Assembly (NCBI GenBank): GCA_026710525.1
Contig: JAPOQT010000134.1
Span: 1-6,181 of the forward strand
Reading direction: 5' to 3'
DNA from: Pseudomonadota bacterium
GTDB lineage: Bacteria; Bdellovibrionota_B; Oligoflexia; Oligoflexales; Bin106
DNA length: 6,181 bases
A program made the position numbers and the translations under genes. A model generated the notes under the pieces. The model saw only the letters and a list, made by a program, of their open reading frames with translations, was not told where the DNA came from and searched no databases. Every line of letters starts with the position of its first letter. Within the stretch, counting starts at the first letter, position 1. This document shows, in pieces, positions 1 to 6,172 of the stretch.

Positions 1-1
1 A

Positions 2-142
2 AAGCAAGCTGAGGACGCTGGGCTTATTGTCATCAGTGCCTTTGGTAGTGATTCTTTCTCATTATCTAAATGTATGAATAAATTTGACTTTCAACCAAAA
101 ATTTTTCAACTGCCGGAAGGCACTGATGATACAAAAAAATAG
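2..142 (+). CDS. C-terminal fragment of an unrecognised protein (5' end outside window)
   Basis: An open frame enters from the left edge and ends at TAG 140-142, giving the last 46 residues of a protein. It reads as plausible coding sequence: a hydrophobic strand (GLIVISAFGS), then a polar stretch with one Cys, then an acidic/basic tail ending TDDTKK. There is no internal start that would make a sensible short gene, so it is most likely the end of a longer gene. No family could be recognised from this piece. The only support is the open frame and its protein-like composition. The other plus-strand frame at the extreme left edge is closed by an early TGA. Confidence 0.45.
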   Translation, partial: KQAEDAGLIVISAFGSDSFSLSKCMNKFDFQPKIFQLPEGTDDTKK

Positions 143-371
143 AGCACTTACCTTAAGTATGGGGTATTAGCTTTTTCTGTACAGCCTGTCTTTGCTCTCT
201 TACCTCAAGCTTAGATCATCTATCTGGCCCCTGAACCAGGAGAACTGACTCCTATCCTAGCCTGCTGCCATGGCATACTTGTGAATGGTTGGTCTCTTGT
301 TTCGGCAAATCTTATCTGCTATCCTTGGCTGAGTAGCACTCATAGATCATTTTTGTCTGTCATCGATACCA
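143..371. other. Intergenic stretch, no gene recognised
   Basis: No open frame here has both a start with a ribosome site and protein-like composition. Two short minus-strand frames (20 and 28 codons, in the same register, each closed by a stop) were read and look random. An 8-base palindrome CTGTACAG sits at 177-184, and a short AGGAG/CTCCT inverted repeat lies near 240-255. No strong terminator with a U-tract is visible after the gene fragment ending at 142. The remaining part of the gap, 372-486, is described separately. Confidence 0.5.
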
Positions 372-486
372 ACATTCACCATCACCACTCTTTGGTAAAA
401 TGCAATCATTAAGCCAGGAGTGGTAAAACAGGCGATATAGTGAAACTTAAGGACTGTGCACTAGCCTGTTTTAAGGTGATGAATGT
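372..486. repeat. Nested inverted repeats predicting a three-way-junction fold
   Basis: Three sets of complementary arms nest without conflict. The outer arms are 372-386 and 475-486 (12 pairs, 3-base bulge at 379-381). Stem 2 is 387-396 with 413-421 (about 9 pairs including G-T wobbles, one bulge, 16-base loop). Stem 3 is 424-433 with 464-473, a perfect 10-pair TAAAACAGGC/GCCTGTTTTA match, continued by 438-442 with 459-463. The element lies 33 bases past the stop of the minus-strand lipoprotein gene and 230 past the plus-strand fragment. It could be a bidirectional terminator-like structure, a 3' RNA stability element, a structured RNA, or a mobile palindromic repeat. The four-T arm end is a weak U-tract, so a standard intrinsic terminator is not clearly supported. 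Pairing was done by eye. Confidence 0.4.
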
Positions 487-518
487 CCTTCAGATTAAAG
501 AGTTGCACCACTCACCCT

Positions 519-1589
519 CTACTCGCTTATCGGTTTAATATAGCGTGTAATACCACCTGTATGCCAGGGTTTGTTCAAACCAAGACAAACTTGCTGAGAC
601 ACCATGCTCTGTGATAATTCACCAGGTAGACAATGCATTTCGATTTGTCCTCTGCTAACCCAGCCAATATCTTCTATTAGCCTTGCTAAGGTTGGCAAAA
701 CATCTGGGATTCTAGCACCCACCGTCCTTGGAACATTGTCTGAATTAGCATCCAAAAGCTTCCCCCAATTATTGGCCAGAGTGCGTCCAGATTGACCCCA
801 AACCACAACATGAAAGGTTGTTTTAGACTCAGATTGTTTATCCTTGTTTGCTAAGATTTCTTTTGCTAAACGAGCAGTGGTATCAACCATAGCATCTCCC
901 CCTTTTGAGACTAGCCGCTGGGATTGCTCTTTGATTTGACTTTTCAGTTGCTGAGCATCAATACCCTTAGAACTAAGAAACTCTTCATTAACAGTAAAGA
1001 GCGCACCTGCTCCGATACCAAGAACGGCAGCCACGGGCAATACCACGGCGGCAATTTTGACAAAAATAATAGTTCCTACCATCATCGAACCACCCACTAG
1101 ACCAGCTTGCACATTACCGACGACTCCCACATTAGAAATCTTTTTTAGTTCCTTTTTCTCTGCTTCAGTAAGCATGAGCTGATATTTTTTCCCGTCAATA
1201 TCTACGATGTTATCGCTATTATCCCCTGACTCACCTTGCTTATTCCAAGTTTCTATGTGATTATTGATGACATCAGCAGAAAACATCACATCCTGCCCTG
1301 AAGCTGAACGAAATGCATTCACACATCCATAGCCAGTATCAGGTGAATTTGCGACTCTTCGGCCTTCGGATATGTGACAAACTAAAAACTGGAATTGACC
1401 TGACACGTCATCTCTTGCGAGTTTAAGAACATAGAATTTATCTCGAATTTTTTGCAACTCACTCTGAGAAAGATCATTACCTGTTGGTAAACTCCGACAG
1501 CCAGCAGTCATTATCACCGAAACCATCGCTAACATCATAAAGTGTGATGTTAGTTTTTGGCAAAAGCGTTGCATTTGATGGCGAAGCAT
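519..1589 (-). CDS. Predicted lipoprotein with long glycine-rich hydrophobic segment, function unknown
   Basis: This 356-residue protein was not matched to a named family. The N-terminus has basic residues (R3, R8, K12), a hydrophobic core (about 17-27) and MTAGC ending at Cys31. That suggests a lipobox with a non-standard Thr at -3. Residue +2 is Arg, which does not signal inner-membrane retention, so outer-membrane anchoring is plausible. Residues 153-200 are hydrophobic and rich in Gly/Ala (many G-x-x-G steps, one Lys178 in the middle), resembling a glycine-zipper or hairpin membrane segment. Four cysteines beyond the lipid site (71, 89, 320, 335) could form disulfides in the periplasm. 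A lysine/glutamate-rich helix (142-150) precedes the hydrophobic part, and 209-255 is another charged helical stretch. The ATG at 1589 follows AGGAGG with a 10-base gap; ATG at residue 6 is an alternative. The 518-base gap upstream suggests its own promoter. Confidence 0.85.
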   Translation of the reverse strand: MLRHQMQRFCQKLTSHFMMLAMVSVIMTAGCRSLPTGNDLSQSELQKIRDKFYVLKLARDDVSGQFQFLVCHISEGRRVANSPDTGYGCVNAFRSASGQDVMFSADVINNHIETWNKQGESGDNSDNIVDIDGKKYQLMLTEAEKKELKKISNVGVVGNVQAGLVGGSMMVGTIIFVKIAAVVLPVAAVLGIGAGALFTVNEEFLSSKGIDAQQLKSQIKEQSQRLVSKGGDAMVDTTARLAKEILANKDKQSESKTTFHVVVWGQSGRTLANNWGKLLDANSDNVPRTVGARIPDVLPTLARLIEDIGWVSRGQIEMHCLPGELSQSMVSQQVCLGLNKPWHTGGITRYIKPISE

Positions 1590-1599
1590 GACAAGTTTC

Positions 1600-1605
1600 C
1601 CTCCT
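1600..1605 (-). promoter_or_regulatory. Shine-Dalgarno site of the lipoprotein gene
   Basis: The minus strand reads TTAGGAGG here, a near-perfect anti-16S match, 10 bases before ATG 1589. The gap is a little long but supports this start over the internal Met6. Confidence 0.65.
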
Positions 1606-1622
1606 AAAGGATAAAATTATTT

Positions 1623-1654
1623 GGTTAGTCAAAGATCATAGGACTTGACTTACC
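1623..1654. promoter_or_regulatory. Operator-like inverted repeat upstream of the lipoprotein gene
   Basis: GGTTAGTCAA (1623-1632) and TTGACTTACC (1645-1654) are inverted copies with 9 of 10 positions pairing (mismatch 1626/1651) and a 12-base spacer. The centre-to-centre distance is 22 bases, about two DNA turns, as expected for a dimeric regulator. The spacer contains a minus-strand TATGAT that could serve as a -10 element, although no good -35 was found. It ends 34 bases before the start codon, so it could instead be a 5'-UTR hairpin. No regulator is identifiable. Confidence 0.4.
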
Positions 1655-2107
1655 TTAGGATCCCTGACAACTCAAAAGATCCGACTACAAGCAGACTTAT
1701 CGATGAAAATAAAGATTTACTTAGCGAAATATTCTTCACAGTCCTGATTAACATCAAACCTTAAGCCGTGCAGGCAAGGGATAGTTTATCATTGACAATG
1801 CTGTGCGGTGAAAAACTTTGAGTCATCACTATCAACAAGATCGTTCTATATGATCTCCATCGTCACAACAGACCAAAGGAGTGGGTAGTGTTCACTAGCT
1901 CAAAAAAATACTGCCACCCAGTTTTATGTTAAAAAGCACATAAAAATATCTTCCCGTCCTTATGAGTTTAGCACGGTGGTTACCAAGAAATAAGATAAGC
2001 TTGCGAACATAGCGATTCCATCAAACGTCATCACTTGGTTCTTCTCTCCACTGATCTGGCGAACTCTGATGCCATCAAAAACCACGACGGGTGACTTAAA
2101 AAAACAG
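1655..2107. other. Long intergenic region with weak structures and a doubtful micro-ORF
   Basis: No gene can be called firmly in this stretch between two minus-strand genes. It contains a small AGATCGT/ATGATCT hairpin near 1840-1858 and an AT-rich inverted repeat at 1922-1945. A minus-strand frame ends at 1960 and can start at ATG 2031, GTG 2034 or GTG 2085; it encodes 23 to 41 residues and ends in a hydrophobic stretch (GIAMFASLSYFLV). A GGAG lies about 11 bases before GTG 2034. Inside that frame the 12-mer GAT[T/G]CCATCAAA occurs twice on the plus strand (2014-2025 and 2068-2079), 54 bases apart, so an FDGI peptide motif repeats in frame. This may be a microprotein, a gene remnant or chance. 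Confidence 0.35.
1922..1945. repeat. AT-rich 8-base inverted repeat
   Basis: TTTTATGT (1922-1929) and ACATAAAA (1938-1945) are perfect inverted copies around an 8-base spacer. The stem is too AT-rich to be a convincing intrinsic terminator. It lies about 160 bases past the response-regulator stop and could be a weak 3' hairpin or a protein site. Confidence 0.3.
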
Positions 2108-2938
2108 CTATGAGGCTTGAGGCATAATAATTTGATCAATTTGATCTTCGATGGGTACTAAGCGCTTCATATATGATTCGAGGATATTATAATTCTTATC
2201 ACTTAATTTTAAGAATTTCACTCCCATGACCAAATAGTTACCATTAGCATCAGTCTTCTGTTTTTGCTGCCATACAACTTTACCCTTCAGATGAACCTTG
2301 GATAACCCTGGTTGCTGGCTTTCTGACGGTGTTTTTTCCTGAGTGTTTTTTCCTGGTAGGGTTAAATGAATAGCTACCTGGTTCCTTTCTTTCATAGGAA
2401 AACTAGCACAGCTATTTTCTAATGGAAAATGAACCTTGAGTCCGCCCATACTAATATCAACCATACGACCTACCATCATCTCTAGCGTTTTCCCTGCCAC
2501 TGGCTTCTTACCAATCAAAATATTCAGGTCAGTAGCGAATCGTTTCGTCACTCGACGATTGTAAGTGAGAAACTGCTCAATCACACCACTAAATTCTTCA
2601 AGCCGAACTGGCTTTTTAACCCAACTAAATGAATCGTTGTAAACAAACAGCTCTTTGGCAATAGCATCATCGACAACACGATCAGGAAAAGCGGTAATAA
2701 TCACTGGTCCTTCATAGGATTTCTTCAATAACCTGGATAACATGACACCATCCGTGTCAGGTAGATCAAAGTCAACTACCACCAAATCAGGATTAGATGA
2801 TGATTTTTTTAAATAATCTAAACACTCCTTGCCAGATCTCACAATATTAATCTGACAACCCTTAATACAGTCTTTAAACACTTCAGACGTCATCACAAGA
2901 CTGCTCTTAAGATTATCTACCAGAAGTATGTTGTTCAA
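2108..2938 (-). CDS. Response regulator with receiver and PilZ domains
   Basis: This 276-residue cytoplasmic protein is a two-domain signalling output. The receiver (about 3-124) shows ILLVD with Asp8, the phospho-acceptor Asp56 in VVVDFDLPDTDG, Thr82 (VIITA) and Lys109-Pro110 (WVKKPV). The usual acidic pair is D8-N9, so one acidic residue is replaced by Asn. The PilZ domain (about 127-270) carries RxxxR at 129-133 (RVTKR) and D161-x-S163-x-x-G166, the two motifs that bind cyclic-di-GMP in this family. A polar Gln/Lys/Ser-rich insert sits near 195-215. Known PilZ receivers change motility, polysaccharide or surface behaviour by binding partners; the partner here is unknown. No histidine kinase is adjacent, so it is an orphan regulator in this window. 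The start is TTG 2938, backed by GAGGTG and by the receiver beginning right there; the first in-frame ATG would delete the first strand and Asp8. Confidence 0.93.
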   Translation of the reverse strand: MNNILLVDNLKSSLVMTSEVFKDCIKGCQINIVRSGKECLDYLKKSSSNPDLVVVDFDLPDTDGVMLSRLLKKSYEGPVIITAFPDRVVDDAIAKELFVYNDSFSWVKKPVRLEEFSGVIEQFLTYNRRVTKRFATDLNILIGKKPVAGKTLEMMVGRMVDISMGGLKVHFPLENSCASFPMKERNQVAIHLTLPGKNTQEKTPSESQQPGLSKVHLKGKVVWQQKQKTDANGNYLVMGVKFLKLSDKNYNILESYMKRLVPIEDQIDQIIMPQAS

Positions 2939-2942
2939 TGTC

Positions 2943-2948
2943 CACCTC
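2943..2948 (-). promoter_or_regulatory. Shine-Dalgarno site that fixes the TTG start of the response regulator
   Basis: The minus strand reads GAGGTG, 4 bases before TTG 2938 (6 bases counted from GAGG). The strong match at normal spacing supports TTG initiation. The next in-frame Met is residue 16, too far inside the receiver. Confidence 0.65.
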
Positions 2949-3022
2949 TCTCGAAATTAGATTGCCAGTATCTAGGATTTACCAGTACCCATGACCCTAT
3001 GATATACGGTTGTTTTAAAAAA

Positions 3023-3031
3023 ATTATAACA
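3023..3031 (-). promoter_or_regulatory. Extended -10 promoter for the response regulator
   Basis: On the minus strand TGT-TATAAT (3031 down to 3023) is a perfect sigma-70 -10 hexamer with the TGn extension. No good -35 hexamer lies 16-18 bases upstream, as is usual for extended -10 promoters. The start of transcription would be near 3016, leaving a leader of about 78 bases. That leader contains a direct repeat of TACTGG (plus-strand CCAGTA at 2965-2970 and 2982-2987, 17 bases apart) and a small TAGAT/ATCTA hairpin (2958-2974). Confidence 0.45.
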
Positions 3032-3248
3032 GACTTTTTATTCCTAGCGACGAAAAACACCCTGAAAATCATGGTAGTGACCAAGGCCATCTCAGACTGA
3101 TTTCAAGGTAAGTGATCACAACCAAAATAACCTACCACTCACAAGTAAGGAGTCGTTAGTTACTCGTTTTTTGTTAATGCAAAAATTACCTAATAACCAA
3201 AAAAGATTGTTTCATCTTTTTCCGATGTGGTAGGAGATTTTTACCTCT
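3032..3248. other. Rest of the divergent intergenic region
   Basis: This part separates the divergent response-regulator and exported-protein genes and holds no gene. It contains a perfect 8-base palindrome GTGATCAC (3112-3119) and a T-rich tract near 3165-3172. The plus-strand promoter for the downstream gene is not clear: TTGTTA and TAATAA near 3171-3196 are only about 14 bases apart, shorter than normal. Confidence 0.4.
3232..3236 (+). promoter_or_regulatory. Candidate ribosome site for the exported protein gene
   Basis: AGGAG lies 12 bases before TTG 3249 and 18 before ATG 3255. It is the only good purine match near the 5' end, and an in-frame TAG at 3231-3233 blocks any start further upstream. 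The long spacing leaves the exact start unsettled. Confidence 0.4.
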
Positions 3249-4511
3249 TTGCAAATGAAAGAAAGTATGATCCAAAAATTATTACATGTTTTTCTTGTTC
3301 ATGATCAGCAAAAAAGTGGTTTATTACTAGAATCAACTTCGCTCACTAGAGATAGTGCCACCAAGTTAATGAAACTAGTGATGATGACCACTCTATTATT
3401 TGTGACGCTTCAGGCAACACATGTGTTGGCTATTGGTCAAAAGTTAACGGGTGGTTATTGGGCCTGGCAACACTCTGTATTGCAACCTCATTTTTATTTG
3501 GATGTTGATGATAGTAAAACATGGCATCCTATTCCCCTAAACCATATTAAACTCCGTATTAACACATATCAAAATGATCCTCGTATCGAACCCTTAGCTA
3601 TTACTATTAATTATCCCTACGACTTATCTCGACAAAAATTTGCTCGAAAATATGCACTCAATCCCTATGTCACCGAAGCTATTGAGGAATATCTCAGCAA
3701 CGAGCCGCGGGGTATTTTGCCGATCAGAAAAAAACATAGGCAAGGACAAGAGGCAAACACACTGCCCCGTCGAGTCATATTAGGTAATGATATTCTGCCA
3801 CTACTCGACCTATTTAAGCTACAAAGAAAGTTTTTATCTCCTGGCTATGCCATCACCATTGACGGCGAATCATTACGACAAGACAAGAAAAAAAACCGGA
3901 AGTTTCTTCATCAAATACAACCGTTTATTGGCCTAAAAAATACGGAAAAAATTAGCCAGCATATTGCTAGAGGACAGTTAATTACACCTCAGCTTTTTTT
4001 ACCGGAATTTCCCCGAAATATGCTAAATAAGCATATGCCATTCCGTGGGCCTAACTGTTTTCATGCTGCCATGGCTTTTCAAGATAAGTCGTTGATTACC
4101 ATGGCGCGAACAAATTTAAGAAGAGAACCAAAACATCACCATCTTATGATTAACCATGATGAATTATGGCATATCCTAAATTGGTATTTTTATGAAATTG
4201 ATCCAGTGGTATCGCCGTTAAAGTTTGGCGATGTCTTAGTGTTTCTTGATGTACCACCAAAACACTCGACCCAAAATCCAGCAAATTTCCGGTGGATTGT
4301 GCATGCTAGTGCTTTTCTATTTAACGATTTTGTTTTCTCCAAAGGCTCAAAATCCCCCAACTCTGCTTACACCATTAAAACCATAGATGATGAGTGGAGA
4401 ACATGGAAAAAAATCGCTAAACATCACCTAGCCGTTAAAGTGTTTCGTCGTAATTATTTTGATGTGAAAAATAAGTCACCGATTATTTCTAGGAATGGTT
4501 GGCTTTACTAA
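3249..4511 (+). CDS. Exported protein with NlpC/P60-like Cys/His region (putative cysteine hydrolase)
   Basis: This 420-residue protein has a secretion signal that is unusually far in: a hydrophobic stretch at about 41-61 (MKLVMMTTLLF...VLA) with likely cleavage after Ala61. About 40 residues precede it, so either the TTG 3249 start gives a very long n-region or the true start is ATG 3369 (Met41), which lacks a good ribosome site. Residues 62-260 are a basic, unrecognised domain. The C-terminal part has GPNCFHAA (Cys270), GDVLVFL (327-333) and a His in WIVHASAF (His352), followed by FSKGSKSPNSAYTI (363-376). The order Cys, GD-hydrophobic strand, His, then K-G-polar strand is that of NlpC/P60-type hydrolases, which cut peptidoglycan peptides or related bonds. 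Catalysis is inferred from this order only; a non-catalytic relative is possible. It is divergent from the response regulator and 73 bases ahead of the helicase gene. Confidence 0.8.
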   Translation: MQMKESMIQKLLHVFLVHDQQKSGLLLESTSLTRDSATKLMKLVMMTTLLFVTLQATHVLAIGQKLTGGYWAWQHSVLQPHFYLDVDDSKTWHPIPLNHIKLRINTYQNDPRIEPLAITINYPYDLSRQKFARKYALNPYVTEAIEEYLSNEPRGILPIRKKHRQGQEANTLPRRVILGNDILPLLDLFKLQRKFLSPGYAITIDGESLRQDKKKNRKFLHQIQPFIGLKNTEKISQHIARGQLITPQLFLPEFPRNMLNKHMPFRGPNCFHAAMAFQDKSLITMARTNLRREPKHHHLMINHDELWHILNWYFYEIDPVVSPLKFGDVLVFLDVPPKHSTQNPANFRWIVHASAFLFNDFVFSKGSKSPNSAYTIKTIDDEWRTWKKIAKHHLAVKVFRRNYFDVKNKSPIISRNGWLY

Positions 4512-4541
4512 TTAACACTCATATGGGACCTAGATCATCCT

Positions 4542-4555
4542 TATGATACTATGAT
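4542..4555 (+). promoter_or_regulatory. Possible promoter -10 region of the helicase gene
   Basis: Two overlapping-scale -10 candidates, TATGAT at 4542-4547 and 4550-4555, lie 30-43 bases before the helicase ATG. Neither has a recognisable -35 hexamer at 17 bases. The 73-base gap has no convincing terminator, so read-through from the upstream gene is equally possible. Confidence 0.2.
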
Positions 4556-4584
4556 GGTTCACCATACACCGATCAAGGTCTGTT

Positions 4585-5922
4585 ATGATAATCGAAATAA
4601 GTACTGATAACCAGAAATATCTCCAACTCATGAATCAATCAGTTGACAATATTCTGGTCACTGGCAAGGCGGGTACTGGGAAATCTACCCTACTGAGCCA
4701 ATACGTTCAAACCTTTGGTCAAGAGAATTTAGCCGTATTAGCCCCGACAGGAATAGCCGCTTTAAATGTTGGCGGTTTAACCATTCATAAGTTTTTTGGT
4801 TTTGCGCCTCATGTCACCCTTCAGAAAGTAACACAAGGGAAATTTGAGCCAGATAAGGATCAAAAACAGGTTTTCAAAAAGTTAGAGGTTATCGTCATCG
4901 ACGAAATTTCGATGGTGAGAGCTGATTTATTAGATTGCGTTGATATGTTTTTAAGAATGTATGGTCCTAACAAAGCTCAAGCTTTTGGCGGTGTTAAAAT
5001 GATTTTCGTTGGTGATATGTACCAATTACCGCCTGTTGTGAAAAACGCGGAAAAAGAAGTTTTCATGGGTGGTATATACTCATCACCCTACTTTTTTAGT
5101 GCTTTTGTTATGGCAGATTGCCCCCTCAAACTTATTAAGCTGACTCGAGTATATCGACAACAAGATCCCCGCTTTATTTCATTACTCAGCAACATCAGAA
5201 CTAATGACATTAGCAATGAAGATTTGCGTCAGCTCAATCAATGTTATAAGCCACAAAATGAGAGCTCATCGTGGGTAACAGAACCACCAATTAACCTGGT
5301 GACCACTAATAAAATCGCTGATAAAATTAATTTTGATCGCTTACAAGCGATCAAAGGTACTCTATACAGTTACACAGCAGAAATTTCAGGTGAATTCAGT
5401 AAAACCTACTACCCCACCGTGGAATATTTAGACTATAAAGTGGGTGCACAAATTATGCTACTCAATAACGACTCAGAAGGTCGGTGGGTAAATGGCAGTA
5501 TAGCCACCATCACCTCTGTTGGTGGTCAAGAGAAAGAGTGTGTTACTGCTCGGCTACAAGATAGTGGTGAGATGTGTGTGATCACCCCCTACAAATGGGA
5601 AATCTATAAATACTTGTTCAATAACGGTCGGGTTACCACCGAAGAAGTTGGTAGCTTCAAACAACTACCGTTCCGACTAGCTTGGGCGATAACGATCCAT
5701 AAGAGTCAGAGTAAAACATTTGATCGTGTTTTGATTAACATGGGATCTCGTGGCGCATTCGCCTATGGGCAAACCTATGTAGCTCTCAGTCGTTGCCGCT
5801 CCTTTGAAGGCATTGAATTAACCGTTCCCATTCGACGCAAAGACATTACTGTTGATCCTAAAATTGTCAGTTTTATGGCTAGCCTCGAAGAACGTTACGA
5901 TAAAGTGACAAACTCATTTTGA
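4585..5922 (+). CDS. PIF1/RecD-like superfamily 1B DNA helicase
   Basis: This is a complete, cytoplasmic ATP-dependent helicase of 445 residues; the PIF1 family moves 5' to 3' on single-stranded DNA. Motifs appear in order: Walker A GKAGTGKST (27-35), motif Ia APTGIAA (53-59), a THKF-like turn TIHKFFGF (66-73), Walker B IDEISM (105-110), motif III GDMYQLPPV (143-151), the PIF1 signature LTRVYRQQDPRF (186-197), motif V AITIHKSQSKTFD (368-380) and motif VI YVALSRCR (398-405). The usual Gly of HKSQGKT is Ser376. The length matches the bare helicase core with no extra nuclease or DNA-binding domain. Start ATG 4585 has AAGG 6 bases upstream, and only five residues precede the family's typical first helix. 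Family members act on replication forks, G-quadruplexes or plasmid/phage DNA; which applies here cannot be told. I leave the symbol blank because bacterial copies are not consistently named. Confidence 0.95.
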   Translation: MIIEISTDNQKYLQLMNQSVDNILVTGKAGTGKSTLLSQYVQTFGQENLAVLAPTGIAALNVGGLTIHKFFGFAPHVTLQKVTQGKFEPDKDQKQVFKKLEVIVIDEISMVRADLLDCVDMFLRMYGPNKAQAFGGVKMIFVGDMYQLPPVVKNAEKEVFMGGIYSSPYFFSAFVMADCPLKLIKLTRVYRQQDPRFISLLSNIRTNDISNEDLRQLNQCYKPQNESSSWVTEPPINLVTTNKIADKINFDRLQAIKGTLYSYTAEISGEFSKTYYPTVEYLDYKVGAQIMLLNNDSEGRWVNGSIATITSVGGQEKECVTARLQDSGEMCVITPYKWEIYKYLFNNGRVTTEEVGSFKQLPFRLAWAITIHKSQSKTFDRVLINMGSRGAFAYGQTYVALSRCRSFEGIELTVPIRRKDITVDPKIVSFMASLEERYDKVTNSF

Positions 5923-5960
5923 TCTTCAAGCAAGTGAGCTAATACTCTGTCGCTACCAAT

Positions 5961-6104
5961 TTAAGCCAAAAAAGTTCCGAGTTTAACCCCAGAAATCTGA
6001 CCAATCAGCGCCTGATAAATCCCAGCAAAGATTTCCTCTGCTTCACCAGCATTAGGTTGGACCACCTTTTGATAAATAAGCTCTTGAATAGCCTCACTGG
6101 TCAT
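5961..6104 (-). CDS. Small protein, function unknown; possible frameshift at its 5' end
   Basis: A minus-strand frame from ATG 6104 to TAA 5961 encodes 47 residues (begins MTSEAIQELIYQ, ends VKLGTFLA). It looks like real coding sequence: amphipathic helices, an acidic GEAEE cluster and an A-x-x-G-x-x-x-A-L-I-G pattern. The ATG at 6104 has no ribosome site. Upstream, AGGA (6125-6128) sits 6 bases before another ATG (6118), but that one reads only M-N-F-stop. A single extra T in the T5 run (plus-strand A5, 6109-6113) would join the two and give a 52-residue protein starting MNFLEMTSEA. So the gene may be frameshifted, subject to slippage, coupled to a three-codon leader, or affected by a sequencing error. 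It is convergent with the helicase gene, 38 bases apart. No family was recognised. Confidence 0.45.
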   Translation of the reverse strand: MTSEAIQELIYQKVVQPNAGEAEEIFAGIYQALIGQISGVKLGTFLA

Positions 6105-6172
6105 TTCTAAAAATTCATAGTTTATCCTGACTTTAACATGTCAAGCTGAGTAAAAATCACAACCCACTTTAA

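Noticed and set aside
195..412. Two short minus-strand frames in the same register (20 and 28 codons), considered as a decayed transposase
   Set aside because: Two stops in about 70 codons is close to chance, there is no ribosome site, and no transposase motif could be recognised.
372..486. Integron attC site
   Set aside because: The RYYYAAC/GTTRRRY core sites were not found at the arm ends and neighbouring genes are not arranged as same-strand cassettes.
604..795. A 63-codon plus-strand open frame
   Set aside because: It lies wholly inside the well-supported minus-strand lipoprotein gene, has no ribosome site and no recognisable composition; it is a shadow frame.
1792..1797. Perfect plus-strand TTGACA as a -35 element
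   Set aside because: No -10 hexamer follows at 16-18 bases and no plus-strand gene lies within more than 1.4 kb downstream.
3112..3119. GTGATCAC palindrome considered as a CRP-type site
   Set aside because: The CRP pattern needs TGTGA and TCACA separated by six bases; here the half-sites are fused, so only a simple 8-base palindrome remains.
4512..4584. Small hairpins between the exported protein and helicase genes considered as a terminator
   Set aside because: Stems are five AT-rich pairs with no following T-run.
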